Below, one piece after another: positions 10,042-18,470 of a stretch of DNA of 64,000 nucleotides (positions are counted from its first letter, which is position 1; each line of letters opens with the position of its first letter). Source of the stretch: Bacteroidota bacterium. GTDB taxonomy: Bacteria; Bacteroidota; Bacteroidia; Flavobacteriales; Flavobacteriaceae. A model generated the notes under the pieces. It had not been told where the DNA came from and ran no database searches. It saw only the letters and a program-made list of their open reading frames with translations. The position numbers were made by a program, and so were the translations under genes. Location: positions 271,434 through 335,433 of the forward strand of contig JAEYTL010000008.1 in the NCBI GenBank assembly GCA_023434025.1, given 5' to 3'.

Positions 10042-10332
10042 ATGAGTGAAATGGTAGAAATTGTTGATTCTCTTGAAAATAGACTCTCCAAACTGATTGG
10101 CAAAATGCAACGTTTAGAGACTATTGTACAGGAATTAAAGCAGGAATTAAAACATTCTACCCAAACCATACAAAAACAAGCCAGTGAAATGGAAAGTTTA
10201 AAAAAACAGTATGAAACACTCAAAATAGCCAATTCATTATTGGGCAGTGACGAAAATAAAAGAGATACGAAGCTTAAAATAAATTCATTAATTCGTGAAA
10301 TTGATTACTGTATTGCACAGTTATCTGATTAA
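10042..10332 (+). CDS. Coiled-coil protein upstream of zapA
   Basis: A 96-residue protein that is almost entirely heptad-like coiled coil (LENRLSKLIGKMQRLE, then LKQELKHSTQTIQKQASEME). The C-terminus (INSLIREIDYCIAQLSD) is the conserved-looking tail seen in flavobacterial proteins encoded directly before zapA. No enzyme motif is visible. Placement six bases before zapA suggests a joint role in the division apparatus, but this is inference. The ATG at 10042 is preferred because it follows the promoter boxes at 9983-10014 closely. Confidence 0.75.
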   Translation: MSEMVEIVDSLENRLSKLIGKMQRLETIVQELKQELKHSTQTIQKQASEMESLKKQYETLKIANSLLGSDENKRDTKLKINSLIREIDYCIAQLSD

Positions 10333-10338
10333 TACAGC

Positions 10339-10632
10339 ATGAACGAAAAGCTTAAAATTAAAATATCAATTGCAGACAGAGTTTATCCGCTAACGGTTGA
10401 ACCCATGCAGGAAGAAGGATTGCGAAGTGCTTCAAAAAAAATTGATATGATGATTAAGCAATTTGAACAAAATTATGCTGTACGCGACAAACAAGATGTA
10501 CTGGCCATGTGTGCCTTACAGTTTGCCTCGCAATTAGAGCAAAAACAAATCGAAAAAACGGAAGACAATCAGGAATCTCTGGAGAGACTGAAGAAAATTA
10601 ATGATTTATTAGCCGATTATCTGGAAAAATAA
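10339..10632 (+). CDS. zapA: Cell division protein ZapA
   Basis: A 97-residue ZapA homologue. ZapA binds and bundles FtsZ filaments at midcell. The N-terminal half has the family fold and pattern (KIKISIADRVYPLTVEP, then EEGLRSASKKIDMMIKQF, then DVLAMCALQFASQLEQ). The C-terminal half is the dimer/tetramer coiled coil. The length is normal. The gene is second in a two-gene unit with the coiled-coil protein. It is followed by the 6S RNA and rny, an order resembling the zapA-ssrS arrangement of Proteobacteria. Confidence 0.88.
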   Translation: MNEKLKIKISIADRVYPLTVEPMQEEGLRSASKKIDMMIKQFEQNYAVRDKQDVLAMCALQFASQLEQKQIEKTEDNQESLERLKKINDLLADYLEK

Positions 10633-10660
10633 ATACGTTCTTACACATTAATTAAGATAC

Positions 10661-10823
10661 TGCCTACATTAGTTTCTATTTGATAAACTCAACACTAACA
10701 ATTTAGAATGAGCAAATCGTCATTACTAAAGCATGCCCGTCTTGTCATGGGATCCTTGAACAATGAGTTAGCTCAAAACTTGTCTTAACGAGTTTATACA
10801 ATCACCTAATGTAGGCTTTTTTT
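10661..10823 (+). ncRNA. ssrS: 6S RNA (6S-Flavo type)
   Basis: The gap between zapA and rny holds a ~160-base RNA. Its ends pair perfectly over 11 bp: GCCTACATTAG at 10662-10672 with CTAATGTAGGC at 10806-10816, directly followed by a run of T (terminator). A second helix inside is ATAAACTC (10683-10690) with GAGTTTAT (10790-10797), leaving the large internal loops expected of 6S RNA, which binds housekeeping RNA polymerase. Size and location match the flavobacterial 6S RNA family. No open reading frame is present. Confidence 0.85.
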
Positions 10824-10846
10824 ATATATAAACCTTACACAAACAA

Positions 10847-12412
10847 ATGGACAGTACATTACTACTTATTATCGCCGGAATAGTTGGTCTTGCAGCGGGT
10901 TTTGCTATCGCAAAAGTCATTGAAAAGAGCAATGTTTCCAATCTTATAAAAAATGCAAAAAAAGAGGCCGCTTCGATCCTGAAGGATGCAAAAGTGGAAG
11001 CGGAAAACATCAAAAAAGACAAATTACTGCAAGCCAAAGAAAAGTTTTTAGAGCTAAAATCAGAACATGAAAAAGAGATTTTATCCAAAGACAAAAAAAT
11101 TGCAGAAGTTGAGAAAAGAACCAGAGACAAAGAATCACAGGTTTCCAGTGAATTAGCCAAAGCTAAAAAAGCAGCTGACGACTATGAAGCAAAAATTGCC
11201 GACTATAATAACCGAATTGACATTTTAGATAAAAAACAAATTGAGGTTGAAAAATTACACAAAAGTCAGGTCGAGCAATTAGAAGTCATCTCCGGCCTGT
11301 CAGCCGAAGAAGCGAAGGAACAATTGGTAGAAAGCTTAAAAGCAGAAGCCAAGACCAAAGCAATGGCTCACATTCAGGATACGCTGGAAGAAGCCAAGTT
11401 AACGGCTCAGCAAGAAGCCAAGAAAGTTATTATTAACACTATTCAGCGTGTTGGAACAGAAGAAGCCGTTGAAAATTGCGTTTCTGTTTTCAATATCGAG
11501 TCGGATGATGTCAAAGGTAGAATTATTGGTCGTGAAGGAAGAAACATACGAGCGTTAGAAGCTGCAACCGGTGTTGAGATTATTGTTGATGACACTCCGG
11601 AAGCCATTATACTTTCCTGCTTTGATCCGGTTAGAAGAGAAATTGCCCGTTTGGCATTACACAAATTAGTAACAGATGGTCGTATTCACCCTGCCAGAAT
11701 TGAAGAAGTGGTAGCCAAAACCACCAAACAGATTGAAGACGAAATCATCGAAGTCGGAAAACGCACGGTTATTGATTTAGGCATTCACGGTTTACACCCA
11801 GAGTTAATCAAGGTAGTGGGCCGAATGAAATACCGCTCATCTTACGGACAGAATTTATTACAACACTCCAGAGAAGTAGCCAAACTTTGCGGAATCATGG
11901 CTGCTGAATTAGGCTTAAACGTAAAACTCGCAAAACGTGCCGGACTTTTACATGACATCGGAAAAGTGCCGGATACCGAAAGTGAATTGCCACACGCTAT
12001 CTTAGGGATGCAATGGGCTGAAAAATACGGCGAGAAAGAAGAAGTTTGCAATGCCATCGGTGCTCACCACGACGAAATTGAAATGAAATCACTGATTTCA
12101 CCCATCATTCAGGTATGTGATGCTATTTCAGGTGCAAGACCGGGTGCAAGAAGACAAGTACTTGATTCTTACATCCAACGATTGAAAGACCTGGAAGCGA
12201 TTGCTTTTGGATTTAATGGTGTAAAAAGTGCCTATGCTATTCAGGCCGGACGTGAATTGCGTGTGATTGTAGAAAGCGAAAAAGTTTCAGATGAACAAGC
12301 GGCTAAACTTTCGTTTGAAGTTTCACAAAAAATTCAGACCGAAATGACTTATCCTGGACAAGTTAAAATCACCGTAATCCGGGAAACCAGAGCAGTGAAT
12401 ATTGCTAAGTAA
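10847..12412 (+). CDS. rny: Ribonuclease Y
   Basis: A 521-residue membrane-anchored endoribonuclease that starts mRNA decay. Domains in order: one N-terminal membrane helix (LLLIIAGIVGLAAGFAIAKV), a long coiled coil (~30-200), a KH RNA-binding domain with GRIIGREGRNIRALEAATG (~225) and the catalytic HD domain with RAGLLHDIGK (~370) and AIGAHHDEIEM. Length and all motifs are normal. The start at 10847 gives the usual N-terminus. It is followed by an intrinsic terminator at 12475-12506. Confidence 0.96.
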   Translation: MDSTLLLIIAGIVGLAAGFAIAKVIEKSNVSNLIKNAKKEAASILKDAKVEAENIKKDKLLQAKEKFLELKSEHEKEILSKDKKIAEVEKRTRDKESQVSSELAKAKKAADDYEAKIADYNNRIDILDKKQIEVEKLHKSQVEQLEVISGLSAEEAKEQLVESLKAEAKTKAMAHIQDTLEEAKLTAQQEAKKVIINTIQRVGTEEAVENCVSVFNIESDDVKGRIIGREGRNIRALEAATGVEIIVDDTPEAIILSCFDPVRREIARLALHKLVTDGRIHPARIEEVVAKTTKQIEDEIIEVGKRTVIDLGIHGLHPELIKVVGRMKYRSSYGQNLLQHSREVAKLCGIMAAELGLNVKLAKRAGLLHDIGKVPDTESELPHAILGMQWAEKYGEKEEVCNAIGAHHDEIEMKSLISPIIQVCDAISGARPGARRQVLDSYIQRLKDLEAIAFGFNGVKSAYAIQAGRELRVIVESEKVSDEQAAKLSFEVSQKIQTEMTYPGQVKITVIRETRAVNIAK

Positions 12413-12423
12413 AACTGTTACCG

Positions 12424-12552
12424 GTTATCGGTTGTCTGTTTTCCGGATATAAAAAGAAAATAAACTAATATTATAAAATGACTTGCAGTAATGTAAGTCA
12501 TTTTTTATAGACAAAGTTTGACAACCAAAACAGAAAACCGACAACCGATAAC
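12424..12552. repeat. Inverted repeat pair flanking the rny/xerD terminator
   Basis: GTTATCGGTTGTC at 12424-12436 is an exact reverse complement of GACAACCGATAAC at 12540-12552. The match extends seven more bases with one mismatch (tGTTTTC / GAAAACc). The arms lie about 100 bases apart around the terminator hairpin in the tail-to-tail gap between rny and xerD. Confidence 0.7.
12475..12506. terminator. Terminator between rny and xerD
   Basis: Hairpin AAAATGACTT (12475-12484) with AAGTCATTTT (12495-12504), a 10-base loop and a T run. A-rich and T-rich flanks on both sides allow it to work for both converging genes. Confidence 0.75.
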
Positions 12553-12557
12553 GACTA

Positions 12558-13454
12558 TCATTTTCTGGGATGAAACTGATTCACAACTTGAGTTAGGTGC
12601 TTTCGGTCTAAATGCACGTAAACTTCGGTAGTAGTAATCGATTCATGCCCTAACATCAACTGAATCGAACGCAGATCAGCTCCGTTTTCTAAAAGATGGG
12701 TAGCAAACGAATGGCGGAATGTATGTGGACTAATAGCCTTTTTTAAGTTAATTTTTACGGCTAAATCTTTGATAATCGTAAAAACCATTGCCCGGGTAAG
12801 CTGCTTTCCTCTCCGGTTGAGAAACAACGTATCTTCGTGACCTTTTTGAATTGTTAGATGAGTGCGGACATGGCTTTTGTATAATTCAATACATTTTTGT
12901 GTCGTATTTCCAATCGGCACAAAACGTTGTTTGTTGCCTTTTCCTGTGATTTTGATAAAGCCTTCTTCAAAAAACAAATCAGAAATTTTTAATGTAATTA
13001 ATTCGGAGACACGTAATCCACATCCATATAAGGTTTCCAGCATCGCTTTGTTGCGTTCTCCTTCTTCTTTTGATAAATCGATAGCAGCAATAAGTGCATC
13101 AATATCTTGAACGGAAAGTGTATCAGGTAATTTTCTGCCAATTTTTGGCGTTTCAATTAATTCCATTGGATTGTCTGAACGATAATCTTCAAAAATTAAG
13201 TAAGTAAAAAAGCTTTTCAAGCCTGAAATAATCCGTGCCTGCGAACGCGGATTAACTTCTTTGGAAACCGTGTAAATAAATTGCTGAATTTCTTCTTCAG
13301 CGATGTTAATCGGATTTTTAATTATATTGTTTACATCCAAAAATTGGGTTAAACGCAACAAATCAAACGAATAGTTATCAACAGTATTTTGCGATAAGCC
13401 TCTTTCAATTTTTAAATACGACTGAAAACTTTTAATGTAGGTTTGCCAATTCAT
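12558..13454 (-). CDS. xerD: Tyrosine recombinase XerD-type
   Basis: A 298-residue site-specific recombinase of the normal XerC/XerD length. The N-terminal SAM-like domain starts FQSYLKIERGLSQNTVDNYS. The catalytic domain contains the Arg in LYGCGLRVSELITL, the HxxR box HTFRHSFATHLL, the His in LGHESITTTEVY and the nucleophilic Tyr in TEVYVHLD. Such enzymes resolve chromosome dimers at dif during division. The chromosomal housekeeping setting and standard size argue against a mobile-element integrase. No dif-like site was identified here. Confidence 0.9.
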   Translation of the reverse strand: MNWQTYIKSFQSYLKIERGLSQNTVDNYSFDLLRLTQFLDVNNIIKNPINIAEEEIQQFIYTVSKEVNPRSQARIISGLKSFFTYLIFEDYRSDNPMELIETPKIGRKLPDTLSVQDIDALIAAIDLSKEEGERNKAMLETLYGCGLRVSELITLKISDLFFEEGFIKITGKGNKQRFVPIGNTTQKCIELYKSHVRTHLTIQKGHEDTLFLNRRGKQLTRAMVFTIIKDLAVKINLKKAISPHTFRHSFATHLLENGADLRSIQLMLGHESITTTEVYVHLDRKHLTQVVNQFHPRK

Positions 13455-13482
13455 GCTTCAAAGTTCGACAATTTAACGAAAT

Positions 13483-13510
13483 AAAAAAACCACGCACAAG
13501 GCGTGGCTTT
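13483..13510 (-). terminator. Terminator of the minus-strand outer-membrane barrel gene
   Basis: On the minus strand, GCCACGC-cttgt-GCGTGG is followed by a run of seven T. It lies 27 bases after the stop of the gene at 13537-14127 and before xerD. Confidence 0.85.
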
Positions 13511-13536
13511 ATCTTTATACTCAAACTTCTTTTAGA

Positions 13537-14127
13537 TTAGAATTTGTAGATCAAACCAAAGTTAATTGAGCTTAAATCAACATTCAAACCAAAAGTGTTT
13601 GTTTTGTCTGCACCGTCACCTCCGTTATCGTCTGTATTATAACCTAATCCAGCCCAACCAGCTTCAATAGCCCAGTTGCTAGACAAGAAATAGCTAACAC
13701 CAACTCCGGCATTAACACCAAACGTTTGAGATTTGCTTTCAATTGGTCCTGTTTCTGTTTTAAAAGATCCTATTCCAACTGCCAACTCTCCGAAAACAGA
13801 GAATTTTGAAGCTGGTGTCATATAGTAACGTCCAAAAGCTTCAACTCCGAAACCGTTCATTTTAGTTTCAGTAACTCCATTATCAACTTTTCCAGACATG
13901 ATTCCTAATCTGGCACCAACAGCGATGTTCTCTGTTACAAAAAATCCGGCAGCAGGAGAGAATTCAAAACCATTCGTTTTTAAATCACCTGTTTTCTCAG
14001 AAGAAAAACCAAAACCGCCTGTTACAAATACATCACCTTTAGCAAAACCACCATCAGTAGTAGCTTCTTGTGCGTTAGCGAATCCGAAAGCGAATACAGC
14101 TGCAACTGTTAAAATAATTTTTTTCAT
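13537..14127 (-). CDS. Outer-membrane beta-barrel protein
   Basis: A 196-residue secreted protein with a clear signal peptide (MKKIILTVAAVFAFGFANAQ) and a small beta-barrel pattern: alternating strands rich in Gly and aromatic residues (GDVFVTGGFGFSSEK, FSPAAGFFVTENIAVGARLG) and a terminal strand ending in Phe (INFGLIYKF). It fits the OmpA-N/OMP_b-brl family common in flavobacteria. The function is unspecified, and such proteins are often abundant porin-like or structural proteins. A perfect -7 box TAATTTTG (minus strand, 14154-14161) lies 27 bases upstream, without an obvious -33 box. Divergent from the next barrel gene. Confidence 0.85.
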   Translation of the reverse strand: MKKIILTVAAVFAFGFANAQEATTDGGFAKGDVFVTGGFGFSSEKTGDLKTNGFEFSPAAGFFVTENIAVGARLGIMSGKVDNGVTETKMNGFGVEAFGRYYMTPASKFSVFGELAVGIGSFKTETGPIESKSQTFGVNAGVGVSYFLSSNWAIEAGWAGLGYNTDDNGGDGADKTNTFGLNVDLSSINFGLIYKF

Positions 14128-14199
14128 GTTTTACTTGTTTTAAAGTTATGCTACAAAATTATGAACTCTTTTTGTAAGTAATTATTGGTCATTTCACAG

Positions 14200-14220
14200 T
14201 TATCAACAATTTTATCAACA
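14200..14220 (+). promoter_or_regulatory. Two DnaA-box-like sites (TTATCAACA x2)
   Basis: TTATCAACA occurs at 14200-14208 and again at 14212-14220, same orientation, separated by three bases, in the divergent gap between two barrel genes. Each differs by one base from the classic DnaA box TTATCCACA. Binding is not shown. Confidence 0.35.
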
Positions 14221-14241
14221 ATAGTTTATCATTTTGTTTAA

Positions 14242-14272
14242 TTTGTTAAACAATAAAATTGTCATAAATTTG
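14242..14272 (+). promoter_or_regulatory. Promoter of the outer-membrane barrel gene at 14306
   Basis: TTTG at 14242-14245, a 19-base spacer, then TAAATTTG at 14265-14272: a perfect Bacteroidota promoter. Predicted start near 14279 leaves a ~27-base leader. Confidence 0.8.
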
Positions 14273-14305
14273 TTTTTATCTATAAATCAACTAAATAATT
14301 AAAAC

Positions 14306-14848
14306 ATGAAAAAGCTAATTTTAATTTTTGCATTTTTTGTTATTGGTCAAACCCATTCGAACGCTCAAATGCTTAAGTTTGGTGTAAAAGCGGGAGCCAA
14401 TTTTGCCAGTCTTGAAGGAGATGGCGTAGAGGGTTTAGATACATACACCAGTTTTCATTTCGGTGCCTTATTAGAACTGAAACTGTTTGAAAACTTTTCC
14501 GTACAACCGGAATTATTGTATTCTTCACAGGGAGCTAAAGTTAACAGTGATGCATTTGACGACATTAACTTTAATTACGTAACCGTACCGGTTCTGGCCA
14601 AATTTTATCTGATTTCGGATAAACTGAGCGTAGAAGCAGGGCCGCAATTCTCCTTTTTAATTGATGACAATGTGAGCGACCAGTTTAAAACAGAGTCGTT
14701 TGACTTTGCTGCTGTTGGCGGCTTAGGATTAAACATCACCAACAACATTTTTGCTCAGGCAAGATATGTGGTGGGTTTAACGGAAGCTTCTAAAGAGGCA
14801 GAAGTTAAAAACAGGGTAATACAAGTTTCATTGGGTTATCGTTTTTAA
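14306..14848 (+). CDS. PorT-family outer-membrane beta-barrel protein
   Basis: A 180-residue protein with signal peptide MKKLILIFAFFVIGQTHSNAQ and the start of the barrel reading FGVKAGANFASLEGDG, typical of the outer-membrane beta-barrel (PorT-like) family. The last strand ends VIQVSLGYRF with C-terminal Phe. It probably forms an eight-stranded barrel in the outer membrane. True PorT is part of T9SS, but this short generic family has many paralogues and no specific T9SS role can be claimed. The gene is driven by a near-perfect promoter at 14242-14272. Confidence 0.82.
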   Translation: MKKLILIFAFFVIGQTHSNAQMLKFGVKAGANFASLEGDGVEGLDTYTSFHFGALLELKLFENFSVQPELLYSSQGAKVNSDAFDDINFNYVTVPVLAKFYLISDKLSVEAGPQFSFLIDDNVSDQFKTESFDFAAVGGLGLNITNNIFAQARYVVGLTEASKEAEVKNRVIQVSLGYRF

Positions 14849-14870
14849 CCAACTAACTTAAAAAAATAAA

Positions 14871-14925
14871 ACCCTATAAGTCCTGTAAGTTTGGAGTGTA
14901 TGAAAACTTACAGGACTTGTAGGGT
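14871..14925. terminator. Long bidirectional terminator hairpin
   Basis: ACCCTAtAAGTCCTGTAAGTTT (14871-14892) pairs with AAACTTACAGGACTTgTAGGGT ending at 14925, 21 of 22 positions, with flanking A and T runs. It separates the barrel gene from the converging M14 peptidase gene. Confidence 0.8.
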
Positions 14926-14931
14926 TAATTT

Positions 14932-16689
14932 TTACTTCACTGCTTTATCAGATACAAACCCACCTTTAACACTCGAAACTTCTACGGTAGCTCCGTTTGC
15001 ATTTCCGCTCACAATCCAACGCACTTTAACACTGCCCATGCCACGAATATTATCGATTTCAATGGTTTGCGGATTGTGTTTTTGCTCCGTAAATAAGTTT
15101 AAATCTTCATTTTCAACAGTCATTCCGGCTATCACTTTAGCTCCTTTTAAAGTGATAAAATCCGGTCGTTCAATTTTATTTTTCACATCTATTGAGGAAT
15201 GGGTCGGAATAACCCTTGTATTCATTACAGTAGCCGTAACGGTTGTTAAACCACCGGAGAGTTTTTCCGTTTTAATATCAACTATTTCCAGTTTTGGTGT
15301 TTGATACGCATGATATAAAGTGAAAGCCATGTTTCGGTGAGCATCTTCCTGCAGCATAAAACCGGGATGGTTCCGGATATAATTCTTTTTGGCTCCTCCA
15401 ATTTCTATTTCGCCAAACTGTGGATGGTTAAACGGTTTCCACTCTACATAACCATCTCCAAAAAGTAAATATTTATCAAATTCATTAAATTCATCGTTAT
15501 CCCATCGGCTCCATGAATTTTTTTGATTGAATAACTTATAGGAAGTCATCAACTCATTACTAAACGTAAAAATACCACGCGTTAAAGAAAGGAAATCAAT
15601 TTCTCCTCCATATACGGTATATAAATCTTTGTGCAACACAAAATAATTATAGCCCGGAATCATCTTTTCGCCCAGTTTTCCTATGTTATCATACACTTCA
15701 ATATCCTGTCTGCTGAACAACGGATCATCTTCTGCGGCTCCGGGACCACGAAGAAACATCCCGCCGTAATTATGATAACTTTGTGCTCCGGCAATGTTGG
15801 GATGATTAACAATAAAATCTTTTACTGCTCTGGTTTCCGGCAAGGTTCCCGGATAAAAAAGAGCTCCTCTTTGCACATAATCCGGTTGCCAGTTCCAGGC
15901 CCAATCACGATTGGGATCATAGGTTCCCAATTGATCTTCGTTTACCAATCCGTCACCATCATTATCCATACCTTCATAGCCCAATAATTCATACTCCCCC
16001 ATTTCATCTCCACGCACCTGATACATTCTGCTCGGGTATTTAGGATCCACTTTATAACGACCGGTTTTTGATTTCCGACGCATCATCACAATATTTCCAT
16101 CACCATCCAGATCGTTATACTGATCTTCATTCACCAATCCGTCTCCATCATTGTCAAAAGGTCTCATTCCGGAACGGGAGGAATTGGGCGTATTTGCCTT
16201 GTAAATAAAATTTTCTCTGGCATCCGGACTGATAGTCATAGCTATGTAAAATACTTTTTCCTTCAATAAAGTATTGATAAATTTTACCGTCCGGAAACTC
16301 TCTGCCAGATACCAGGCAGTGTACATCGAAATCTCAACTCCTTGTAATTCGTTGGCATGAATTCCGCCATCAATATAAAAACCGGGCTTGTTTTCTGTTT
16401 TATCGGTTTTAAAATCAGATACCGTTAAAACCCAGATATCTCTACCTTCATAAGATTTCCCGATGGACTCCATTTTTACCAAATCGGGATAAGCTTTCAC
16501 TAAGTCTTTTCCGAACTGTGTAATTTGAGCATAATCGTGATAACGGTCCCACGACATGCGTACCTTAGGATTAGCCGGCGAACCAATGGCACGCATTCCG
16601 TTTAAATCCTGTGGAGCAATATCATTTTTTTGAGCGTTTATATTTGCCGTCAACAAACATAAAACAGTGGTCAGTATATATCTTCTCAT
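14932..16689 (-). CDS. M14 family zinc carboxypeptidase, catalytic residues intact
   Basis: A 585-residue secreted metallocarboxypeptidase (signal peptide MRRYILTTVLCLLTANINAQ). Zinc ligands are visible as His111 and Glu114 in GGIHANELQGVE and His306 in AQSYHNYGG. The general-base Glu379 is in FTFSNELM. An insertion between the ligands carries three calcium-like acidic loops (DNDGDGLVNEDQ, DLDGDGN, DNDGDGLVNEDQ). The C-terminal ~120 residues look like a beta-sandwich. The enzyme should remove C-terminal residues from peptides outside the cytoplasm. It lies seven bases after a degenerate paralogue on the same strand, a clear tandem duplication with shared transcription. Confidence 0.9.
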   Translation of the reverse strand: MRRYILTTVLCLLTANINAQKNDIAPQDLNGMRAIGSPANPKVRMSWDRYHDYAQITQFGKDLVKAYPDLVKMESIGKSYEGRDIWVLTVSDFKTDKTENKPGFYIDGGIHANELQGVEISMYTAWYLAESFRTVKFINTLLKEKVFYIAMTISPDARENFIYKANTPNSSRSGMRPFDNDGDGLVNEDQYNDLDGDGNIVMMRRKSKTGRYKVDPKYPSRMYQVRGDEMGEYELLGYEGMDNDGDGLVNEDQLGTYDPNRDWAWNWQPDYVQRGALFYPGTLPETRAVKDFIVNHPNIAGAQSYHNYGGMFLRGPGAAEDDPLFSRQDIEVYDNIGKLGEKMIPGYNYFVLHKDLYTVYGGEIDFLSLTRGIFTFSNELMTSYKLFNQKNSWSRWDNDEFNEFDKYLLFGDGYVEWKPFNHPQFGEIEIGGAKKNYIRNHPGFMLQEDAHRNMAFTLYHAYQTPKLEIVDIKTEKLSGGLTTVTATVMNTRVIPTHSSIDVKNKIERPDFITLKGAKVIAGMTVENEDLNLFTEQKHNPQTIEIDNIRGMGSVKVRWIVSGNANGATVEVSSVKGGFVSDKAVK

Positions 16690-16696
16690 ATTTATC

Positions 16697-18340
16697 TTAT
16701 TTCAGTTCAACCTTAACTTCTTTGATTCCTGTTGTGGCACATCCCGCTGTAATGGCAACTGTTCCGGCCCCGGAAACCAACCATGTATATTCCTCCGATT
16801 CATCCGGCTGAAGCGTATTACGCAAAAAATACTTTCTGCCGGAAACCATTTTCTGGTTACTGTTCAATTTGATTTCGGTTTTCATCCGGGATACAAAACG
16901 AATTTTATCACCTATTTCAGTATAAGTAGGCAACATGCCTTTATTAGCCACCCTAATTGTTATACGGTATAAATTGCCATCCAATTTTTCCACCTGAGGA
17001 ACCGTTGTTTCAATTTTTGGCATGGCATTGACCAACTCTTGCAAAAACAATTTATGCTTTGCAACTGATCCTTCCAAAAATGCCAAAGGCGGATTGTTCA
17101 TTACATACGGGGCAAAACCACCTACTTCTGCTTTTTGGTTCGGAAAATCAGGGTGCTTTATGGGAGTCCAATTCACAAAAACATTTTTCAACTGATTTTG
17201 TTCAGCCCATTTTAAAAATTCAATTTCCGGATTAGCTTCCGGTTTTTCACTCTTTTTGGGTCTTTCCGGTTTTGCTTCTGCCGAATCTTTTTTTACTTCT
17301 TCTTTTTCAATCCACCAGCCCGGGGTGGAAAAACTGAATCTTCCGGCATGATAGTAGGCGGTCTGTGCAAAATTACCTTTGGTCATTGGTAATTTCGGTC
17401 CGTCTTTTATCGCTGCTTTTTCGGTATAAATTTTTGTCACTTGTTCAGCCGCTTTCACATCGTTTTCCAACCAACTTTTAACAATTCTGCTACCGGCTGA
17501 TTTGCTGTCAAATTTTGGAGCTTCAGACAAATTATTGTGTAAACCAAAGGTTAACACACCATAAATATGTTGATTAAGGTATAGAAAATCAAGTAATGCC
17601 CTGGTCTCCGGTTCAGAAGCCACATAAACTCCGGCACCTTTTTCAAAAACAGGATAATCATATGTAAAATTTTTATCGATATTCACCCCTTCTGAAGCAT
17701 CTTCGTTAAATTTTCCGTCTTTATCATTATCAAATCCTTCGGATAATAACCGGTATTTTCCAACCTGATTCTTAGCCGGATCGGCTTTAATTAAAATTCG
17801 TGCATCATCGGGACTTTCTATATAACTTCCGGTTACATCTTCTATTCTGACCTGCGTGATGAAACCATCATTATTCAAATCTTCAAAACCATCTTCTCCG
17901 ATTTTTCCATCACGATCATCATCCGTTTTGGTCGCATTTCCGCTTTTTTCAAACTTTGGTTTACTGAAATAAGCCGCTATGGCATCCGGATTTACCGATG
18001 GAACAAAATACAAGGTTTTTTCTTCTACCAATTTTGAAAGTGTAGCATCGTTTAGCAATTGTTCGATCAATTTAACCGTAATTTGTGTTCCGGCCAGATG
18101 CTTTCCGTCAATTCCGGCGGTAATCAAAAGTGCAGGCTTTGGCTTTTCGGAAGACGAAAGTGTCAAAAGCCAAATGTCTTTACCTCCACTGCTTTTGCCA
18201 ATGGTTTTAACAGAACAGAATTTGCTTTTCGATTCAAACTCTTTGAGTTTTTTAGATAAATTTTCGTAGTTGAGATAATCCTCCTGGGCATGTAAAAACC
18301 CAAATGCAAACACAAAAAAGAGAAGTACTTTTTTTCTCAT
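16697..18340 (-). CDS. M14 carboxypeptidase-like protein, probably inactive paralogue
   Basis: A 547-residue secreted protein (signal peptide MRKKVLLFFVFAFGFLHAQ) that aligns along its length with the M14 enzyme encoded next to it, including the acidic loops (DDDRDGKIGED, DNDKDGKFNED) and the C-terminal domain (KHPDFPNQKAEVGGFAPYV). The zinc motif HxxE is HLAG here (His81 kept, Glu replaced by Gly84). The later His268 is kept (FGLHNN). The catalytic Glu position reads FSFSTPGWW, with Pro340. With one zinc ligand and the general base lost, hydrolysis is unlikely; a binding or regulatory role is possible. A Lys/Glu/Pro-rich insert (about 345-370) is extra. First gene of the pair. Confidence 0.85.
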   Translation of the reverse strand: MRKKVLLFFVFAFGFLHAQEDYLNYENLSKKLKEFESKSKFCSVKTIGKSSGGKDIWLLTLSSSEKPKPALLITAGIDGKHLAGTQITVKLIEQLLNDATLSKLVEEKTLYFVPSVNPDAIAAYFSKPKFEKSGNATKTDDDRDGKIGEDGFEDLNNDGFITQVRIEDVTGSYIESPDDARILIKADPAKNQVGKYRLLSEGFDNDKDGKFNEDASEGVNIDKNFTYDYPVFEKGAGVYVASEPETRALLDFLYLNQHIYGVLTFGLHNNLSEAPKFDSKSAGSRIVKSWLENDVKAAEQVTKIYTEKAAIKDGPKLPMTKGNFAQTAYYHAGRFSFSTPGWWIEKEEVKKDSAEAKPERPKKSEKPEANPEIEFLKWAEQNQLKNVFVNWTPIKHPDFPNQKAEVGGFAPYVMNNPPLAFLEGSVAKHKLFLQELVNAMPKIETTVPQVEKLDGNLYRITIRVANKGMLPTYTEIGDKIRFVSRMKTEIKLNSNQKMVSGRKYFLRNTLQPDESEEYTWLVSGAGTVAITAGCATTGIKEVKVELK

Positions 18341-18470
18341 CAGATTTAATTTAGTTAGAACGATAAAAATAGTTGTTTCAAGACTAGTAAAATGTTAATT
18401 TTAATCTAATCTTTGTTTGAGCAAGCAGTAAGGGAAAGTTTTTTGATAATTTTACTAAAAATCGTACAAT

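Noticed and set aside
12558..13454. XerD-like gene as integrase of a mobile element
   Set aside because: Standard length, housekeeping neighbours and no attachment repeats point to the chromosomal recombinase.
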